From the NCBI RefSeq assembly GCF_010500895.1, contig NZ_JAAAWO010000002.1:372001-436000 (forward strand): DNA of 64,000 bases, read 5' to 3'. The stretch is from Alteromonas genovensis (GTDB lineage: Bacteria > Pseudomonadota > Gammaproteobacteria > Enterobacterales > Alteromonadaceae). The notes under the pieces were generated by a model. That model saw only the letters and a program-made list of their open reading frames with translations, did not search any database and was not told where the DNA came from. The translations under genes were made by a program, and so were the position numbers. Shown here piece after piece: positions 1 to 9,989 of the stretch (within the stretch, counting starts at the first letter, position 1; every line of letters begins with the position of its first letter).

Positions 1-543
1 ATTGAGCGCGCAGGTAAACTGATTGCAGAACGTGACAACGATTTAAGCGAAGACGAACTGAATGAAGTTGCTTACAAAGTAGGTATTGGTGCGGTGAAGT
101 ATGCCGACCTATCTAAGAACCGTACCACTGACTATATGTTTAACTGGGACTCCATGTTGAGTTTTGAAGGCAACACAGCGCCTTACCTACAGTATGCTTA
201 TACTCGAGTGAAAAGTTTATTTAGAAAGGCTGGGGTAGACATGGCGTCTATGCCGGTTGATATCTCATTGGTGGAAAAACAGGAGCATGCGCTAGCTGTA
301 CTTCTTTTACAATTTGAAGAAGTTATCAGCATGGTGTCTCGTGAGGCCACGCCGCATATTCTTTGTACCTACCTGTACGATGTGGCATCGGCATTTATGA
401 CGTTTTATGAGGCGTGCCCAATGCTTAAAGACGGCATAGAGCCAACAACTCGCGACAGTCGATTGGCATTGTCAGCTTTAGTTGCCAATACGTTGGAAAA
501 AGGTTTGACCCTTCTTGGTATTGAAACACTAGAAAAAATGTAA
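1..543 (+). CDS. argS: Arginyl-tRNA synthetase, C-terminal part (5' end outside window)
   Basis: This is the end of a gene entering from the left; the reading frame is open from base 1 and stops with TAA. The roughly 180 residues include [18 protein letters not shown] and a helical tail with [14 protein letters not shown], the end of the catalytic domain and the anticodon-binding DALR domain of class I arginyl-tRNA synthetase. The enzyme charges tRNA-Arg with arginine in the cytoplasm. The family has about 580 residues, so about two thirds of the protein lies outside. A clear intrinsic terminator follows within 50 bases, so this is the end of its transcription unit. Identification is by family resemblance in the visible part; the catalytic HIGH motif is not in the window. 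Confidence 0.93.
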   Translation: MERAGKLIAERDNDLSEDELNEVAYKVGIGAVKYADLSKNRTTDYMFNWDSMLSFEGNTAPYLQYAYTRVKSLFRKAGVDMASMPVDISLVEKQEHALAVLLLQFEEVISMVSREATPHILCTYLYDVASAFMTFYEACPMLKDGIEPTTRDSRLALSALVANTLEKGLTLLGIETLEKM

Positions 544-589
544 TCTACGTCATACATTGCACAGTACAAAGCATAAGTATGAAAAAGAA

Positions 590-620
590 GGCTGACAGTA
601 ATGTCAGCCTTTTCTTTTTT
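590..620 (+). terminator. Intrinsic terminator after argS
   Basis: The stem GGCTGACA / TGTCAGCC (590-597 and 602-609) with a four-base loop is followed by TTTTCTTTTTT. It sits 47 bases after the argS stop and has the form of a Rho-independent terminator. Confidence 0.88.
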
Positions 621-784
621 GTAAGTCAGGTCAACACGATTTCTTCTTTATGGGTGAAAGCTTAGTTTAAAAAGCTTATATCGAAGAAGCTATACCGATA
701 GCTACTTATGCCGATAAAATTCCATACAAATCAAAACTGATGCTGAAAACAGTTTTAAATGACAGAACAACAATAGGAAAACCA

Positions 785-1354
785 ATGACAAAAATTCTCG
801 CATTTGCAGGCAGTACCCGAGACGGCTCGTTTAATAATGCTATCGTAAAGGTCGCCGCTGAAGGGGCAAAAGAAGCAGGGGCTGATGTAACCGTTATTAA
901 CCTGGCTGATTATCAGATGCCTATATTCAATGAAGACGAAGAGGCTGAGTTTGGAATTCCAGAAAAGGCATTAGCTTTTAAAGAGCTGTTAATGGAGCAC
1001 GATGGTTTTCTCATTGCGTCGCCTGAATATAACTCTAGCTATCCTGCGTTGCTGAAAAACGCTATCGACTGGGCTTCTAGAATGAGTGAAGGTGAAAAGC
1101 CGCTTCAGGCATTCAAAGGAAAGGTTGCTGGTATTATGGCAGCCTCTGCTGGTGGGTTAGGTGGCTTGAGAGTGCTGGTAGTGCTTAGAATGTTGCTGGA
1201 AAACATCGGCGTTATTGTTAGCCCAAATCAAAAGGCCATTGCGAAAGTAAACACCTTGCTTGATGATTCTGGCAGCGTAAGCGATGAAAAAACAATAAAA
1301 CAGCTTAAAAACTTAGGTAAAGAAACCGCAGAGCTTGTAAGAAAACTGTCATAA
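785..1354 (+). CDS. NADPH-dependent FMN reductase family protein
   Basis: The 189-residue protein has the flavodoxin-like fold of the NADPH-dependent FMN reductase (FMN_red) family. Visible motifs are the phosphate-binding loop GSTRDGSFN near residue 9, the central SPEYNSSYPALLKNAIDW, and the family region AASAGGLGG. Such enzymes transfer electrons from NAD(P)H to flavin or quinones in the cytosol; the true acceptor cannot be read from sequence. I start at the ATG at 785, because AGGA lies six bases upstream and the homologous region begins right there. An upstream ATG at 740 would add 15 residues unlike the family. The gene stands alone between two terminator-like structures. Confidence 0.85.
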   Translation: MTKILAFAGSTRDGSFNNAIVKVAAEGAKEAGADVTVINLADYQMPIFNEDEEAEFGIPEKALAFKELLMEHDGFLIASPEYNSSYPALLKNAIDWASRMSEGEKPLQAFKGKVAGIMAASAGGLGGLRVLVVLRMLLENIGVIVSPNQKAIAKVNTLLDDSGSVSDEKTIKQLKNLGKETAELVRKLS

Positions 1355-1398
1355 TAGAGTTGTTTAAAGGGCTTTGACTCACGACCATGAAAATGGGT

Positions 1399-1431
1399 GA
1401 TGGCTTTCTAATCTTCACGGAAGCCATCTTT
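1399..1431 (+). terminator. Possible weak terminator after the FMN reductase gene
   Basis: GATGGCTT (1399-1406) pairs with AAGCCATC (1421-1428), and two further pairs are possible inside. The stem is followed by only TTTC, so termination would be weak. Confidence 0.45.
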
Positions 1432-1494
1432 CAAAAAGCTATTCGAGACTTTCTTCTTTAGCATCTTTTTACAAAATTAGATGATTTCAAAACG

Positions 1495-1521
1495 TTGACT
1501 TTAAGCTTTTTTGTGTATGAT
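1495..1521 (+). promoter_or_regulatory. Candidate sigma-70 promoter for the receptor gene
   Basis: TTGACT (1495-1500) and TATGAT (1516-1521) match -35 and -10 elements, but the spacer of 15 bases is shorter than the usual 16-18. If used, the leader would be about 280 bases. Confidence 0.35.
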
Positions 1522-1808
1522 GCCCCCTAAACGGTACTGAAGTTTTGTTATTTCCATACACTTTATAAAAATTAAACTAGAGTCTAGCAACAAAAAAACT
1601 TAGACAATTTTGCTAAGTGTCGGCGAAATCTAGAATGTTTTTTGGGCTTCATTATTTTTTTTTTTATTTTGAACTTTTCAAAAATCTAGTGAATGACTTT
1701 GTTGACCACTTTGTCGCGATGTGTTTATTATAGCTTCAGAAGACCGTGTCTTCGCAAAAAATAATAAATCAAATTATACATTTTTAATAATGTCCAGGGA
1801 GACAGCCC

Positions 1809-4788
1809 ATGTTTAAAACCTCAAAGTTGGCATCAGCAGTTAAGCTTGCCAGTTTGTTAGGTGCGACGTCTATTGCGTTAGGCAACGTAGCTTATGCGCA
1901 AGATAATCAAAGCCCAGGTTCAGACGAAGCAACGGTTGAAAAAATTCAAGTAACGGGTTCTCGCATTAGAAGTGCTAATGCAGTTTCAACTAGTCCTATT
2001 CAGACTGTTGGCGAGGTTCAAATTGAACAGCTTCAACAACCTGAATTAGAGCGTGTGTTACGTTTGTTGCCAGGTGTATTACCTGGAGACAACAGCAGTG
2101 TAAACAACGGCTCGGGAGGTGCAGCAACAGTAAACCTTAGAGGTCTAGGTGCCAATAGAAATTTAGTTCTTATGGACGGAAAGCGCCTAGTTCCGTTTAA
2201 TACATCAGGTACGGTTGATACATCAATCATCCCAACTGCACTTATCAAAAACGTCGATATAGTGACTGGTGGTGCTTCTGCAGTATATGGTTCAGATGCT
2301 ATATCTGGCGCTATCAACGTAATGCTGAAAGACGATTTTGAAGGTGTTGAATTAGAGATACAGCATTCACGCACAGCTGAGGCGGATGCTCAGACCAAAA
2401 ATATCTCCTTAACGTTGGGTGGTAATTTTGACGACGATCGCGGAAACGCAGTAGTATCAATGAGCTGGCTAGATCGTGATTCGCTTCTTTTGGGCGCACG
2501 TTCATACGGTAACTACGGCATGGGAACAGCTTCAGGTGCTAACTACCAAGAATTTTTAGATGGCAATCCGCCTGCTCCGCCAATTGCGGGCTGTGGCGAC
2601 CAAACTCCTTTCGCAGTAGCCCCAGGCGGCGGCTCTGGTACGACAATGCCTACGCGCATGCAAATACCTGGTGTACCCGCGGCGAATGGTCAGTTTCGTG
2701 ATGATGGTACTTGGGTAAATGGCCCAACATGTAGTAACTTTAACTTCAACCCAGTTAACTTCTTCCAGACTCCATCTAAGCGTTGGTCTGCAACTGCACT
2801 AGGACACTATGATATTACTGATGATCACCGTGCTTATTCAACAATAACGTTTACTAACACAAGTGTTCGTCAGCAAGTAGCACCTTCAGGCATCTTCGGA
2901 AATGTGTTTGATATTCCACTAGCCAATCCTTTCTTAGGCGACCAAGCGAGAACTGCGTTTATTGATGCAGCAAATGCAAACATTGGCGATTTAGGTAGTA
3001 ACTGGACTGACGTAAATGGCAATGGTGTTGTTGACGTTGAAGATAGAATGCAAACTACATTCTTCCGAAGAACTTTAGAACTTGGATTCCGTTCAACAGA
3101 GTTTAATACAGACACAATTCCAAGTTGTGTTCGGTATGGAAGGTATGCTGAATGACGATTGGGCTTACGATGTGTCAGTTCAACATGGCGAAACGAATCG
3201 TACAAACGTTTTTGGCGGTTATACTAATGTTGATAACATCGCTAACGCGTTAAACGCTGTCGAAACCGATCGCTGTTTAACGGGTGGTGATGCGTGTGTT
3301 CCACTAAACATATTCGGCGGCTTCGGTACTATTACCCCTGAAATGGCTGCTTATTCCTCTGCAACCGCTTTATCTCGCACTGAATATCAACAGCGAGTTG
3401 TTATGGCGAACGTCGACGGGCCGATTGATGCCATGATGTCACCTTGGGCTGAAACTCCATTAATGATGAGCTTTGGTTATGAGTGGTGTGAAGATGCCTC
3501 TAACTTCACTCCAGATGAGTGTTTAAAACTTGCTCCTCGAAGCTGCCTTGGTGGCGCGGGTGGTAACTCTCTTCCTGTTGGTGGTGCTTTCCAAGTAAAT
3601 GAGCTTTACATGGAAGGTAAAATGCCTCTAATTGAAGATGCAGACTTTGCTGAGGTGTTAGAGTTAGAATTCGGTTACCGTCACTCCAACTTCAGCACAG
3701 TGGGTGAAGTCGGCGCATGGAAATTGGGTCTTGCATGGCGACCTAGCAGCGAAATGCTTGTTCGTGTGATGAACCAGCAAGCAACACGAGCGCCTAACGT
3801 GGGTGAACTTTTCTCGCCATTTACAAGCTCATTAAATAATGCGGAACAGGATCCATGTTCAGCTGCAAACGCAGCAGCTCTTGCTGATAATGCGGAACTT
3901 CGCCAGTTATGTGTTGCTACAGGAATGACAGAAGGTCAAGTTGGTCAAGTAGAGGATATCATCGCTGGTCAAATTTCTTCGTTCTCAGGTTCAAATCCTG
4001 CGTCATTACCTGATGAAGAAACAGCTAAAACTTTCACAGCGGGTTTCGTATATACTCCTGAAGTGAGTTGGGCAACATCAGCATTACTATCTGTAGATTA
4101 CTATGATATCGATGTTGATGGCTATATTGGCACAAACACTCCTCAGGAAGTGCTTGATGGATGTTATGAGCTAGGTAATCTTGACCAGTGTTCTCAGATT
4201 ACTCGTGTTGGCGGTGGGTTGTTGCTTGCAGGAGCAGGTATTTCAACGTTTACCACTAATCTATCTTGGTTACGTACCCGTGGTATTGAGGCTACTTATA
4301 ATTTCAACTTTGATTTAGAAGATATGGGTAACTTGAGTTTAAACGGTAACCTCAACCATTATCTTGAGTCTGAGTCGCTGAGCGCTCCAACATCGTCTGT
4401 TATCGATTGTAATGGGTTCTTTGGACCTCAATGTAATCCTCAACACACTACACGTGCTATCACACGTGCAACGTGGAGCTACGAAGATTACTCAGTATCA
4501 TTATTATGGCGTTACCTGAGCGACATCGAGCGTGAACCAGGCGTTATTGATTCTACTTTTGAACCGTTTAAGCGTATTGGTTCTTACAATTACTTCGATT
4601 TGTTCACAAGCTACCAAGTAAACGACTATACTAGCCTTAACTTTGGTATCGACAATTTGTTCGACAAAGCCCCACCAATTGTTGGTAACCAAGCAGCAGG
4701 AACCGCACGCAACAGCGGTAATACGCTGCCTGGTCACTATGATGTGTTAGGCCGCACATATCGCTTTACTGTTTCTCTTAGCTTTTAA
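1809..4788 (+). pseudogene. TonB-dependent receptor, broken by a one-base frameshift near 3116
   Basis: Two overlapping frames together make one receptor of about 990 residues. The first part (from ATG 1809, after AGGGAG) has a signal peptide ending ...NVAYA, a TonB-box-like EKIQVTGSRI and the plug domain with NLRGLGANRNLVLMDGKR and GSDAISGAINV. The second part carries the barrel strands and a C-terminal RFTVSLSF, the usual outer-membrane end. Frame is lost at GACACAATTCCAAG: dropping one A at 3116-3117 restores DTFQVVFGMEG, which is what the family has there. The receptor would import a substrate across the outer membrane using TonB energy; the substrate is unknown. Everything else is intact, so either this is a very recent mutation or a sequencing error. 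As read, the product stops at 3155 without a barrel. Confidence 0.85.
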
Positions 4789-4816
4789 TAAGTTAAGCAA
4801 AAATAGGTAAACATCT

Positions 4817-4842
4817 AAAGCCCCGTTCACGGGGCTTTTTTT
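4817..4842 (+). terminator. Intrinsic terminator after the receptor
   Basis: AAAGCCCC (4817-4824), loop GTTCAC and GGGGCTTT (4831-4838) run into a T tract, a typical Rho-independent terminator 28 bases after the receptor stop. Confidence 0.9.
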
Positions 4843-4927
4843 CATTTCTGTTTCAAAAACTAAACGTTTAGTTAGGATTCAATCTACAGTCCTTTTATTA
4901 AATAAATATCGGTATACGGCGGCAACA

Positions 4928-6067
4928 ATGTCAGAAGACTTAAATACCTATGAAAAAGGAATTAACTTGTTACGGCAAGGAAAAACCGAACATGCAATCA
5001 TTTGTTTGAAGGAAGTGACCAAGCATAGAAACGCAGGCTCATCTGCATGGTTTGCGCTATCCATTGGTTATCGACAATGGGGAAGTCATACAGAGGCTTT
5101 AAATGCAATAAACAAAGCTTTAAGAATCGACTCTAACGACATTACCCTACTTGTATATAAAGCAGATTTACATGTGGAGCTAGGTTCCGAACAGGAGGCC
5201 TTACCTATTTATCGCAGAGCAATTGAGGTAGGAGATACTTTTGAAGTACTTCCTGATCAACTTCAGTCATCGATATTGCAGGCTCATAGAAAAGTTTCGC
5301 AGATCACACAAAGTATGTTCCAGTATCTTGATGAGATATTGGGGCAGCATTCAAAGGATAAACTTCCCTCTCGATTCAACAGGTCTATCGATCTGATAAA
5401 GGGTAAAATTAACCGATTTGAACAGCAACCGAGAGCGTTTTTCTATCCTGAGTTACCATGCCGTGAATTTTACCATAAAGATGAATTTTCATGGGCTTCC
5501 TTGGTAGAATCTAATCGAGATATGATTTGTAAGGAACTACAAGCTTTGATGGCTAGCGAAACGTTCTTGCCTTATATGCAGTCTGACCATATCACCACTG
5601 ACAATAGCAGTACTAAGCTTGTAAATAATAATGACTGGTCTGCTTTCCATTTAATAAAAAATGGGAAAGTGGATCCAATTGCTAAACAATACTGCCCAAA
5701 TACCCTCGCGCTGTTTGATTCATTGCCTTTGCCTAGAGTCAAAAATTTCTCGCCAATGTTAGTATTCTCTAAGCTCAAAGCTGGTGCCAAAATCCCTCCG
5801 CACTGCGGTTATTACAATACGCGCTTAATCGCCCATTTGCCAATAACGTCAGAACCAGGTTGTTACTTGAGGGTAGGAGGACAAACTGAGAGTGTTAAAG
5901 AAGGTAAGTTGATCATATTTAACGATAGTATTGAGCACGAAGCATGGAACGATAGTCAGAAAGATAGAGTCGTTTTAATTTTTGATATTTGGCGTCCGGA
6001 GTTATTGGACTCCGAGAAAGAAGCGCTGGCCTCGCTTTTCTCTTCCTTAAACTTGTATAAAGCTTAA
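4928..6067 (+). CDS. TPR protein with aspartyl/asparaginyl beta-hydroxylase domain
   Basis: The 379-residue protein has tetratricopeptide repeats in the first ~115 residues and an aspartyl/asparaginyl beta-hydroxylase (Asp_Arg_Hydrox) fold from about 170 to 360. Iron ligands typical of this 2-oxoglutarate oxygenase family are visible: His292 and Gly294 in PPHCGYYN, with Gly in place of the usual Asp as in animal AspH, and His337 in DSIEHEAWN. Arg347 in KDRVVLIFDIWRP is a likely 2-oxoglutarate contact. No signal peptide is seen, so it acts in the cytoplasm. The Shine-Dalgarno sequence is poor. The gene follows the broken receptor after a terminator, so it probably has its own promoter. A link to that receptor's substrate is only a guess; the target is unknown. 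Confidence 0.82.
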   Translation: MSEDLNTYEKGINLLRQGKTEHAIICLKEVTKHRNAGSSAWFALSIGYRQWGSHTEALNAINKALRIDSNDITLLVYKADLHVELGSEQEALPIYRRAIEVGDTFEVLPDQLQSSILQAHRKVSQITQSMFQYLDEILGQHSKDKLPSRFNRSIDLIKGKINRFEQQPRAFFYPELPCREFYHKDEFSWASLVESNRDMICKELQALMASETFLPYMQSDHITTDNSSTKLVNNNDWSAFHLIKNGKVDPIAKQYCPNTLALFDSLPLPRVKNFSPMLVFSKLKAGAKIPPHCGYYNTRLIAHLPITSEPGCYLRVGGQTESVKEGKLIIFNDSIEHEAWNDSQKDRVVLIFDIWRPELLDSEKEALASLFSSLNLYKA

Positions 6068-6253
6068 CTGATTAAGTTAGTGCTGCCTGTTATTAGGCAA
6101 GGAATAATTCGCTCTTTCTCTGCACATTTAGTGGAACTCTTACAGAAAGTGTCAACCATCAATACTACTCAGAATTCGTGCGATGCATTTAAATTTCCTT
6201 ATTTGAAACCGGAGTAAATGTAGACCGTCAATTGAGATTGCTAGTCTTCTTGC

Positions 6254-6290
6254 AATAAACTCATGACTTTAAAGACATGAGTTTATTTTT
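6254..6290 (+). terminator. Intrinsic terminator after the hydroxylase-like gene
   Basis: AATAAACTCATG (6254-6265) pairs perfectly with CATGAGTTTATT (6276-6287) and is followed by TTT. It lies between convergent genes and may stop transcripts from both sides, though the T tract favours the rightward one. Confidence 0.8.
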
Positions 6291-6323
6291 AACTACGTGA
6301 TAAAAAACTTTGCCAAAAAGAAA

Positions 6324-7370
6324 CTAGTCTGTGACGAATGCGTTTAATATCTCTTCATAGCCACATGTATTGCCTATTTCTCTGTCAATCCACTCGCGAT
6401 TATAATAGGTATCTAGATAGCGCTCTCCGCTGTCACACATTAGTGTAACGATAGAGCCTTGCTCGCCTTTTTCTAACATAGTTTTAGCAACTGCCAGCGC
6501 GCCCCACAAATTTGTCCCCGTGGACGGGCCCGCTTTTATACCCATCGTGTCATTTAACCAATGCATGGTGGCCACGCTTGCTGCATCAGGAACTTGAATC
6601 ATATCGTCGATAACATCGCCCTGGAATGAAGCCTCAACTTTGGGCCTGCCTATACCTTCAATCCTACTGCCTCTTTTGGCCGTTAATGAGGAGTCTCGTT
6701 GTTTATAGCTGTCATAAAACACGGAGAACTCAGGGTCTACCACCACCAATTTAGAGGCCATACCTTTAAAGCGAATGTAGCGGCCTATGGTGGCAGAAGT
6801 ACCGCCAGTGCCCGCGCTCATCACTATGGTATGGGGCAGAGGATGAGGTTCGGCCTCCATTTGGTGAAAAATACTCTCAGCGATGTTGTTATTTCCTCGC
6901 CAATCTGTAGCGCGTTCTGCAAACATGAACTGATCCATAAAGTAACCGTTACTCTGCGTGGCAACACGAATTGCCTCATCGTGCATTTGTGTTGGGCAGT
7001 CGACAAAATGACAGCGACCTCCAAATTGCTCAATAAGCGCAATTTTTTTAAGGGCAGTAGAGCGCGGCATGATTGCGATAAACGGAACGCCAATCATACG
7101 AGCAAAGTAGGCTTCAGATACCGCGGTGCTTCCAGAAGATGCTTCCACAACGGTGGTGTGTTGGTTTATTTTGCCATTACACAACGCATACAAAAATAAT
7201 GAGCGGGCGAGGCGATGCTTTAAACTACCTGTTGGATGGGTACTTTCATCTTTTAAGTAGATATCGATACCGTTAAGTTTGAGTGCATCGAGTTTGATAA
7301 GGTGCGTGTCCGCTGAACGCTGATAGTCAGCGTTAATCTTTTTGATCGCTTGGGAAACCCAATTTGCCAT
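6324..7370 (-). CDS. PLP-dependent cysteine synthase-family lyase (Cds1-like)
   Basis: The 348-residue protein is a fold-type II pyridoxal-phosphate enzyme. The PLP lysine is Lys51 in THPTGSLKHR; the phosphate-binding loop is SAGTGGTSATIG. The sequence differs from CysK/CysM and matches the family that includes the Cds1-type cysteine desulfhydrases, which split cysteine to sulfide, pyruvate and ammonia. Whether this one makes or breaks cysteine is not decided by sequence. I start at the internal Met (7370) because AGAGG lies five bases before it. The annotated alternative at 7388 adds seven residues and has no ribosome site. It is a single-gene unit, convergent with the gene to its left. Confidence 0.8.
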   Translation of the reverse strand: MANWVSQAIKKINADYQRSADTHLIKLDALKLNGIDIYLKDESTHPTGSLKHRLARSLFLYALCNGKINQHTTVVEASSGSTAVSEAYFARMIGVPFIAIMPRSTALKKIALIEQFGGRCHFVDCPTQMHDEAIRVATQSNGYFMDQFMFAERATDWRGNNNIAESIFHQMEAEPHPLPHTIVMSAGTGGTSATIGRYIRFKGMASKLVVVDPEFSVFYDSYKQRDSSLTAKRGSRIEGIGRPKVEASFQGDVIDDMIQVPDAASVATMHWLNDTMGIKAGPSTGTNLWGALAVAKTMLEKGEQGSIVTLMCDSGERYLDTYYNREWIDREIGNTCGYEEILNAFVTD

Positions 7371-7680
7371 TTTAACCTCTTGAAACATACTGTGAATAAA
7401 AATATAAGAGTAGAATAGCAGTGAGTTTTCAGTTTTTTTGTGCGATGTTTTCTATATTTAATCTAATAAGTGCGATTTAATGCCAAAAATTACTGCTTAA
7501 GTGGTTTTTAATTCTATAATTGATTTTTGAGGCGAAGTGTTCGGCAACGCTGTGTGCATAAATTGTTTGGGCTTCATAAAAAACTTGGTATCTTGTGATT
7601 AAACGCTAGGTCACTGCGTCTTAAGACAACATGTCTTAGTCCTTCATGTCTTAGGTAAATTACAAATTGGGAAAAATACC
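7371..7680. other. Divergent intergenic region with a palindrome and repeats
   Basis: No gene is visible. TAAGACA (7622-7628) and TGTCTTA (7632-7638) form an inverted repeat, and CATGTCTTA recurs at 7645-7653, about 30 bases before the next start codon. It may be an operator for the nuclease-family gene; no known consensus was matched. Confidence 0.35.
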
Positions 7681-8895
7681 ATGAGAGCTCTGCTACTCAT
7701 TTTTTTGTTTACGCTTTCGCCGTACTGTCTGTCCACTGAGTCACTGAAAGTCGCTACCTTCAATGTCAGTATGGAGGCGGGAAACTACCCTGAGGCTTTA
7801 ACAAAAAAGAAAAATACACAAGGGGCAACGCTAAAGCCCGCACCGAGTATTGATGTGCTTCAACGAGTGCTAAGTACGGGAGAGCACCCGCAAGTTAAGA
7901 ATGTGGCTGAAATTATTCAGCGCGTTAATCCAGACGTACTGCTATTGAACGAGTTCGATTACATAGCGGATAAAACCAAAGGTGTCGATGCCTTTATTGC
8001 CCATTATCTCAATGTTTCTCAAAATGGTCAGCGGGCTGTTGACTACCCCTATACTTACATTGCACCGGTCAATACGGGGCTTGCAACGCCATTCGACTTA
8101 GACAATAACGGTCGGGCTGAGCAGCTTGGAGGCGATGCCCACGGTTTTGGCTTATATCCAGGCCAATATGGTATGGCATTGTTGTCGAAGTACCCCATCG
8201 ACACCAATAATATCCGAACATTTCAACGGTTCAAATGGCACCACATGCCTCATCCCCAGCAGCCATATATACCGAGTCCTCAGCAAAAAGAGACTGAGTG
8301 GACGCCTTGGTACGATGCCAAAGAGTGGCAGGCATTGCGTCTAAGCTCAAAGTCTCACTGGGATGTGCCAGTGCTGGTTAATGGCGAAAGCATTCATATA
8401 TTGGCAATGCACCCAACGCCGCCGTCTTTTGATGGTGAAGAGGACAGAAACGGCAAGCGCAATCATGATGAGATTCGTTTAATGGCAGATTACTTATCGC
8501 CAGATAAAGGAAGCTATATTTACGATGACAACGGCAACAAGGTGAGTTTACAGCACAATACGCGCTTTGTACTTGTTGGTGATTTTAATGCTGCCGACAT
8601 CGGCGATAAATACCGAGACGGTGTCATTGAGCAACTAACGGAAAACCCGTTAGTGAATAATACTGTTTTACCCATAAGTCGCGGTGGCGCAGAGTCGTTT
8701 AAGGTTTCTTTTAGTAACCGTTATACGGCAAGTTGGGGCGCTAGGGCTGACTATGTTCTGCCATCAGCTAATTTGAATGTTAGTAGCGCTGGTGTATTCT
8801 GGCCTGTAAAAAGTAGCCATCTTTATCGTTTGGTGGACAAAAGAGAAGCGAGTTCGGATCATCGCTTGGTTTGGGTTACGTTAGCACTTAACTAA
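7681..8895 (+). CDS. Secreted endonuclease/exonuclease/phosphatase family protein
   Basis: The 404-residue protein begins with a signal peptide (MRALLLIFLFTLSPYCLS), so it is exported. The mature part has the DNase I-like metal-dependent phosphohydrolase fold: LKVATFNVSM at the start, LLLNEFDY (metal-binding Glu), LVGDFNAAD (catalytic Asp/Asn pair) and the closing SSDHRLVWVTL with the family His. Members cleave phosphoester bonds in nucleic acids, lipids or small phosphates; this one could scavenge extracellular phosphate, but the substrate is not known. An insertion rich in Pro/Gln (HPQQPYIPSPQQ) sits in the middle. The ribosome site GGGAAAA is weak but well placed. The gene appears monocistronic. 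Confidence 0.82.
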   Translation: MRALLLIFLFTLSPYCLSTESLKVATFNVSMEAGNYPEALTKKKNTQGATLKPAPSIDVLQRVLSTGEHPQVKNVAEIIQRVNPDVLLLNEFDYIADKTKGVDAFIAHYLNVSQNGQRAVDYPYTYIAPVNTGLATPFDLDNNGRAEQLGGDAHGFGLYPGQYGMALLSKYPIDTNNIRTFQRFKWHHMPHPQQPYIPSPQQKETEWTPWYDAKEWQALRLSSKSHWDVPVLVNGESIHILAMHPTPPSFDGEEDRNGKRNHDEIRLMADYLSPDKGSYIYDDNGNKVSLQHNTRFVLVGDFNAADIGDKYRDGVIEQLTENPLVNNTVLPISRGGAESFKVSFSNRYTASWGARADYVLPSANLNVSSAGVFWPVKSSHLYRLVDKREASSDHRLVWVTLALN

Positions 8896-9092
8896 CTTTT
8901 CTGTACTGCTAATTAAGCATTGCCGTCCTCTATTTGTGAAGCGATAGATTGCCTTACGGCAGTAGTACTATTTTAGCAAACGAGAAATACCACCTTTGTA
9001 AATGACAGCAAAAGAGTCATTGTTAAACTCATCGTAAAAGTCGATTATAAAAGCCTATTTTAAAAACACAGTGCAAGATAAGAGAGTTCTAT

Positions 9093-9503
9093 ATGCGTTT
9101 ACTAGTGTTTGTTTTTACTTTAACTCTCGCCGCTTGCGGTGCAAGGCCTAATGAAGACTTCATTGATATCGAAGCGATACAGAGTTTAGAGCAAGGGGTC
9201 GATCACGACCTTCCCCTGATTGCGCAAGCATATTCGATAAAAAGCAGTGAGCTATGTGAAAAAGAGGGAGGCACGTGGAAGCAAAACGGTAGCAAGCAAT
9301 CTACTATTTGTGTGTTGCCGGCGATTGATGCCGGAAATGTGTGTTCTGATAGCTCTCAATGCACAGTGGCGTGTGTGGCAAAAAGCGATAATGTCACCGC
9401 AGGAACGAATGTTGAAGGCATGTGCTTAGAATCTACCGATCTCTTCAACTGCCCAATTTATGTATCAAAGGGCGTTGCCGAACAAAGTATGTGCGCTAAC
9501 TAG
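9093..9503 (+). CDS. Small cysteine-rich lipoprotein, function unknown
   Basis: This 136-residue protein is not recognised. The N-terminus MRLLVFVFTLTLAACGA carries a lipobox (LAAC) with the lipidated Cys at about residue 15, so it is a membrane-anchored lipoprotein. The mature part holds many cysteines (CEKEGGTWK, CVLPAID, CSDSSQCTVACV, CLEST, CPIY, MCAN), spaced as in small disulfide-bonded domains. It follows a ribosome site AAGAGAG and has no obvious operon partner; the next gene starts 57 bases later and might be cotranscribed. Confidence 0.7.
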   Translation: MRLLVFVFTLTLAACGARPNEDFIDIEAIQSLEQGVDHDLPLIAQAYSIKSSELCEKEGGTWKQNGSKQSTICVLPAIDAGNVCSDSSQCTVACVAKSDNVTAGTNVEGMCLESTDLFNCPIYVSKGVAEQSMCAN

Positions 9504-9560
9504 CTAAAGAAATACTCACTACCAATTTACTCATAAGAAATTGAAACAGGAACATGTTAG

Positions 9561-9989
9561 ATGCTTCAAAATATTCAACACTTTGCAAAATCTATAGCGG
9601 TTTCTCTTTTCGCTATTTTCATTTGTTTTGGCGTGCTTGATTTCCTGTGGCTAGGCATTATCGCCGATAGCTGGTATCAAACCGAAATGGCGCCGTTGTT
9701 ACGCTCGCAATTTATTACCTGGCCGTGGCTAATATTTTATCTTATGTATGGCTTTGTCGTATTTGTATTGGCAGTGGTAGCAAACCGCGATAAGTCGCTA
9801 TTGTATGCTGGTATTGATGGCGCCTTACTCGGGCTAGCTAGCTATGGTGCTTACAACCTAACTGCATACAGCATTATCGACGGATTTACCTTGTTTATCA
9901 TGCTGATAGATTGGGCCTGGGGAACATTCCTAACCAGCGCTAGCGCGATGGCCGGCTGGTTAGGATTCAAAGCAGCGCTACGGAAATGA
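9561..9989 (+). CDS. DUF2177 family inner-membrane protein
   Basis: The 142-residue protein has four hydrophobic stretches (around residues 13-33, 52-72, 82-104 and 110-135) and the DUF2177 pattern: FGVLDFLWLG near the start, YxxGALLGLASYGAYNLT in the middle, and DWAWGTFLT near the end. The biochemical role of DUF2177 is unknown. It ends 12 bases inside the 3' end of the convergent desaturase gene, so the two transcripts overlap tail to tail. The AGGAA ribosome site lies slightly far from the ATG. Confidence 0.75.
   Translation: MLQNIQHFAKSIAVSLFAIFICFGVLDFLWLGIIADSWYQTEMAPLLRSQFITWPWLIFYLMYGFVVFVLAVVANRDKSLLYAGIDGALLGLASYGAYNLTAYSIIDGFTLFIMLIDWAWGTFLTSASAMAGWLGFKAALRK

Larger units (their letters stand above)
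1355..1808. other. Intergenic region upstream of the TonB-dependent receptor
   Basis: This 454-base stretch has no convincing gene. It is AT-rich, with long T runs near 1650-1680, and holds a weak terminator-like hairpin and a promoter-like pair listed separately. The remainder is probably the long leader of the receptor gene. I see no riboswitch that I recognise. Confidence 0.5.

Noticed and set aside
6699..7199. A 166-codon frame on the plus strand
   Set aside because: It is antisense to the well supported lyase gene, has no ribosome site and no family features.
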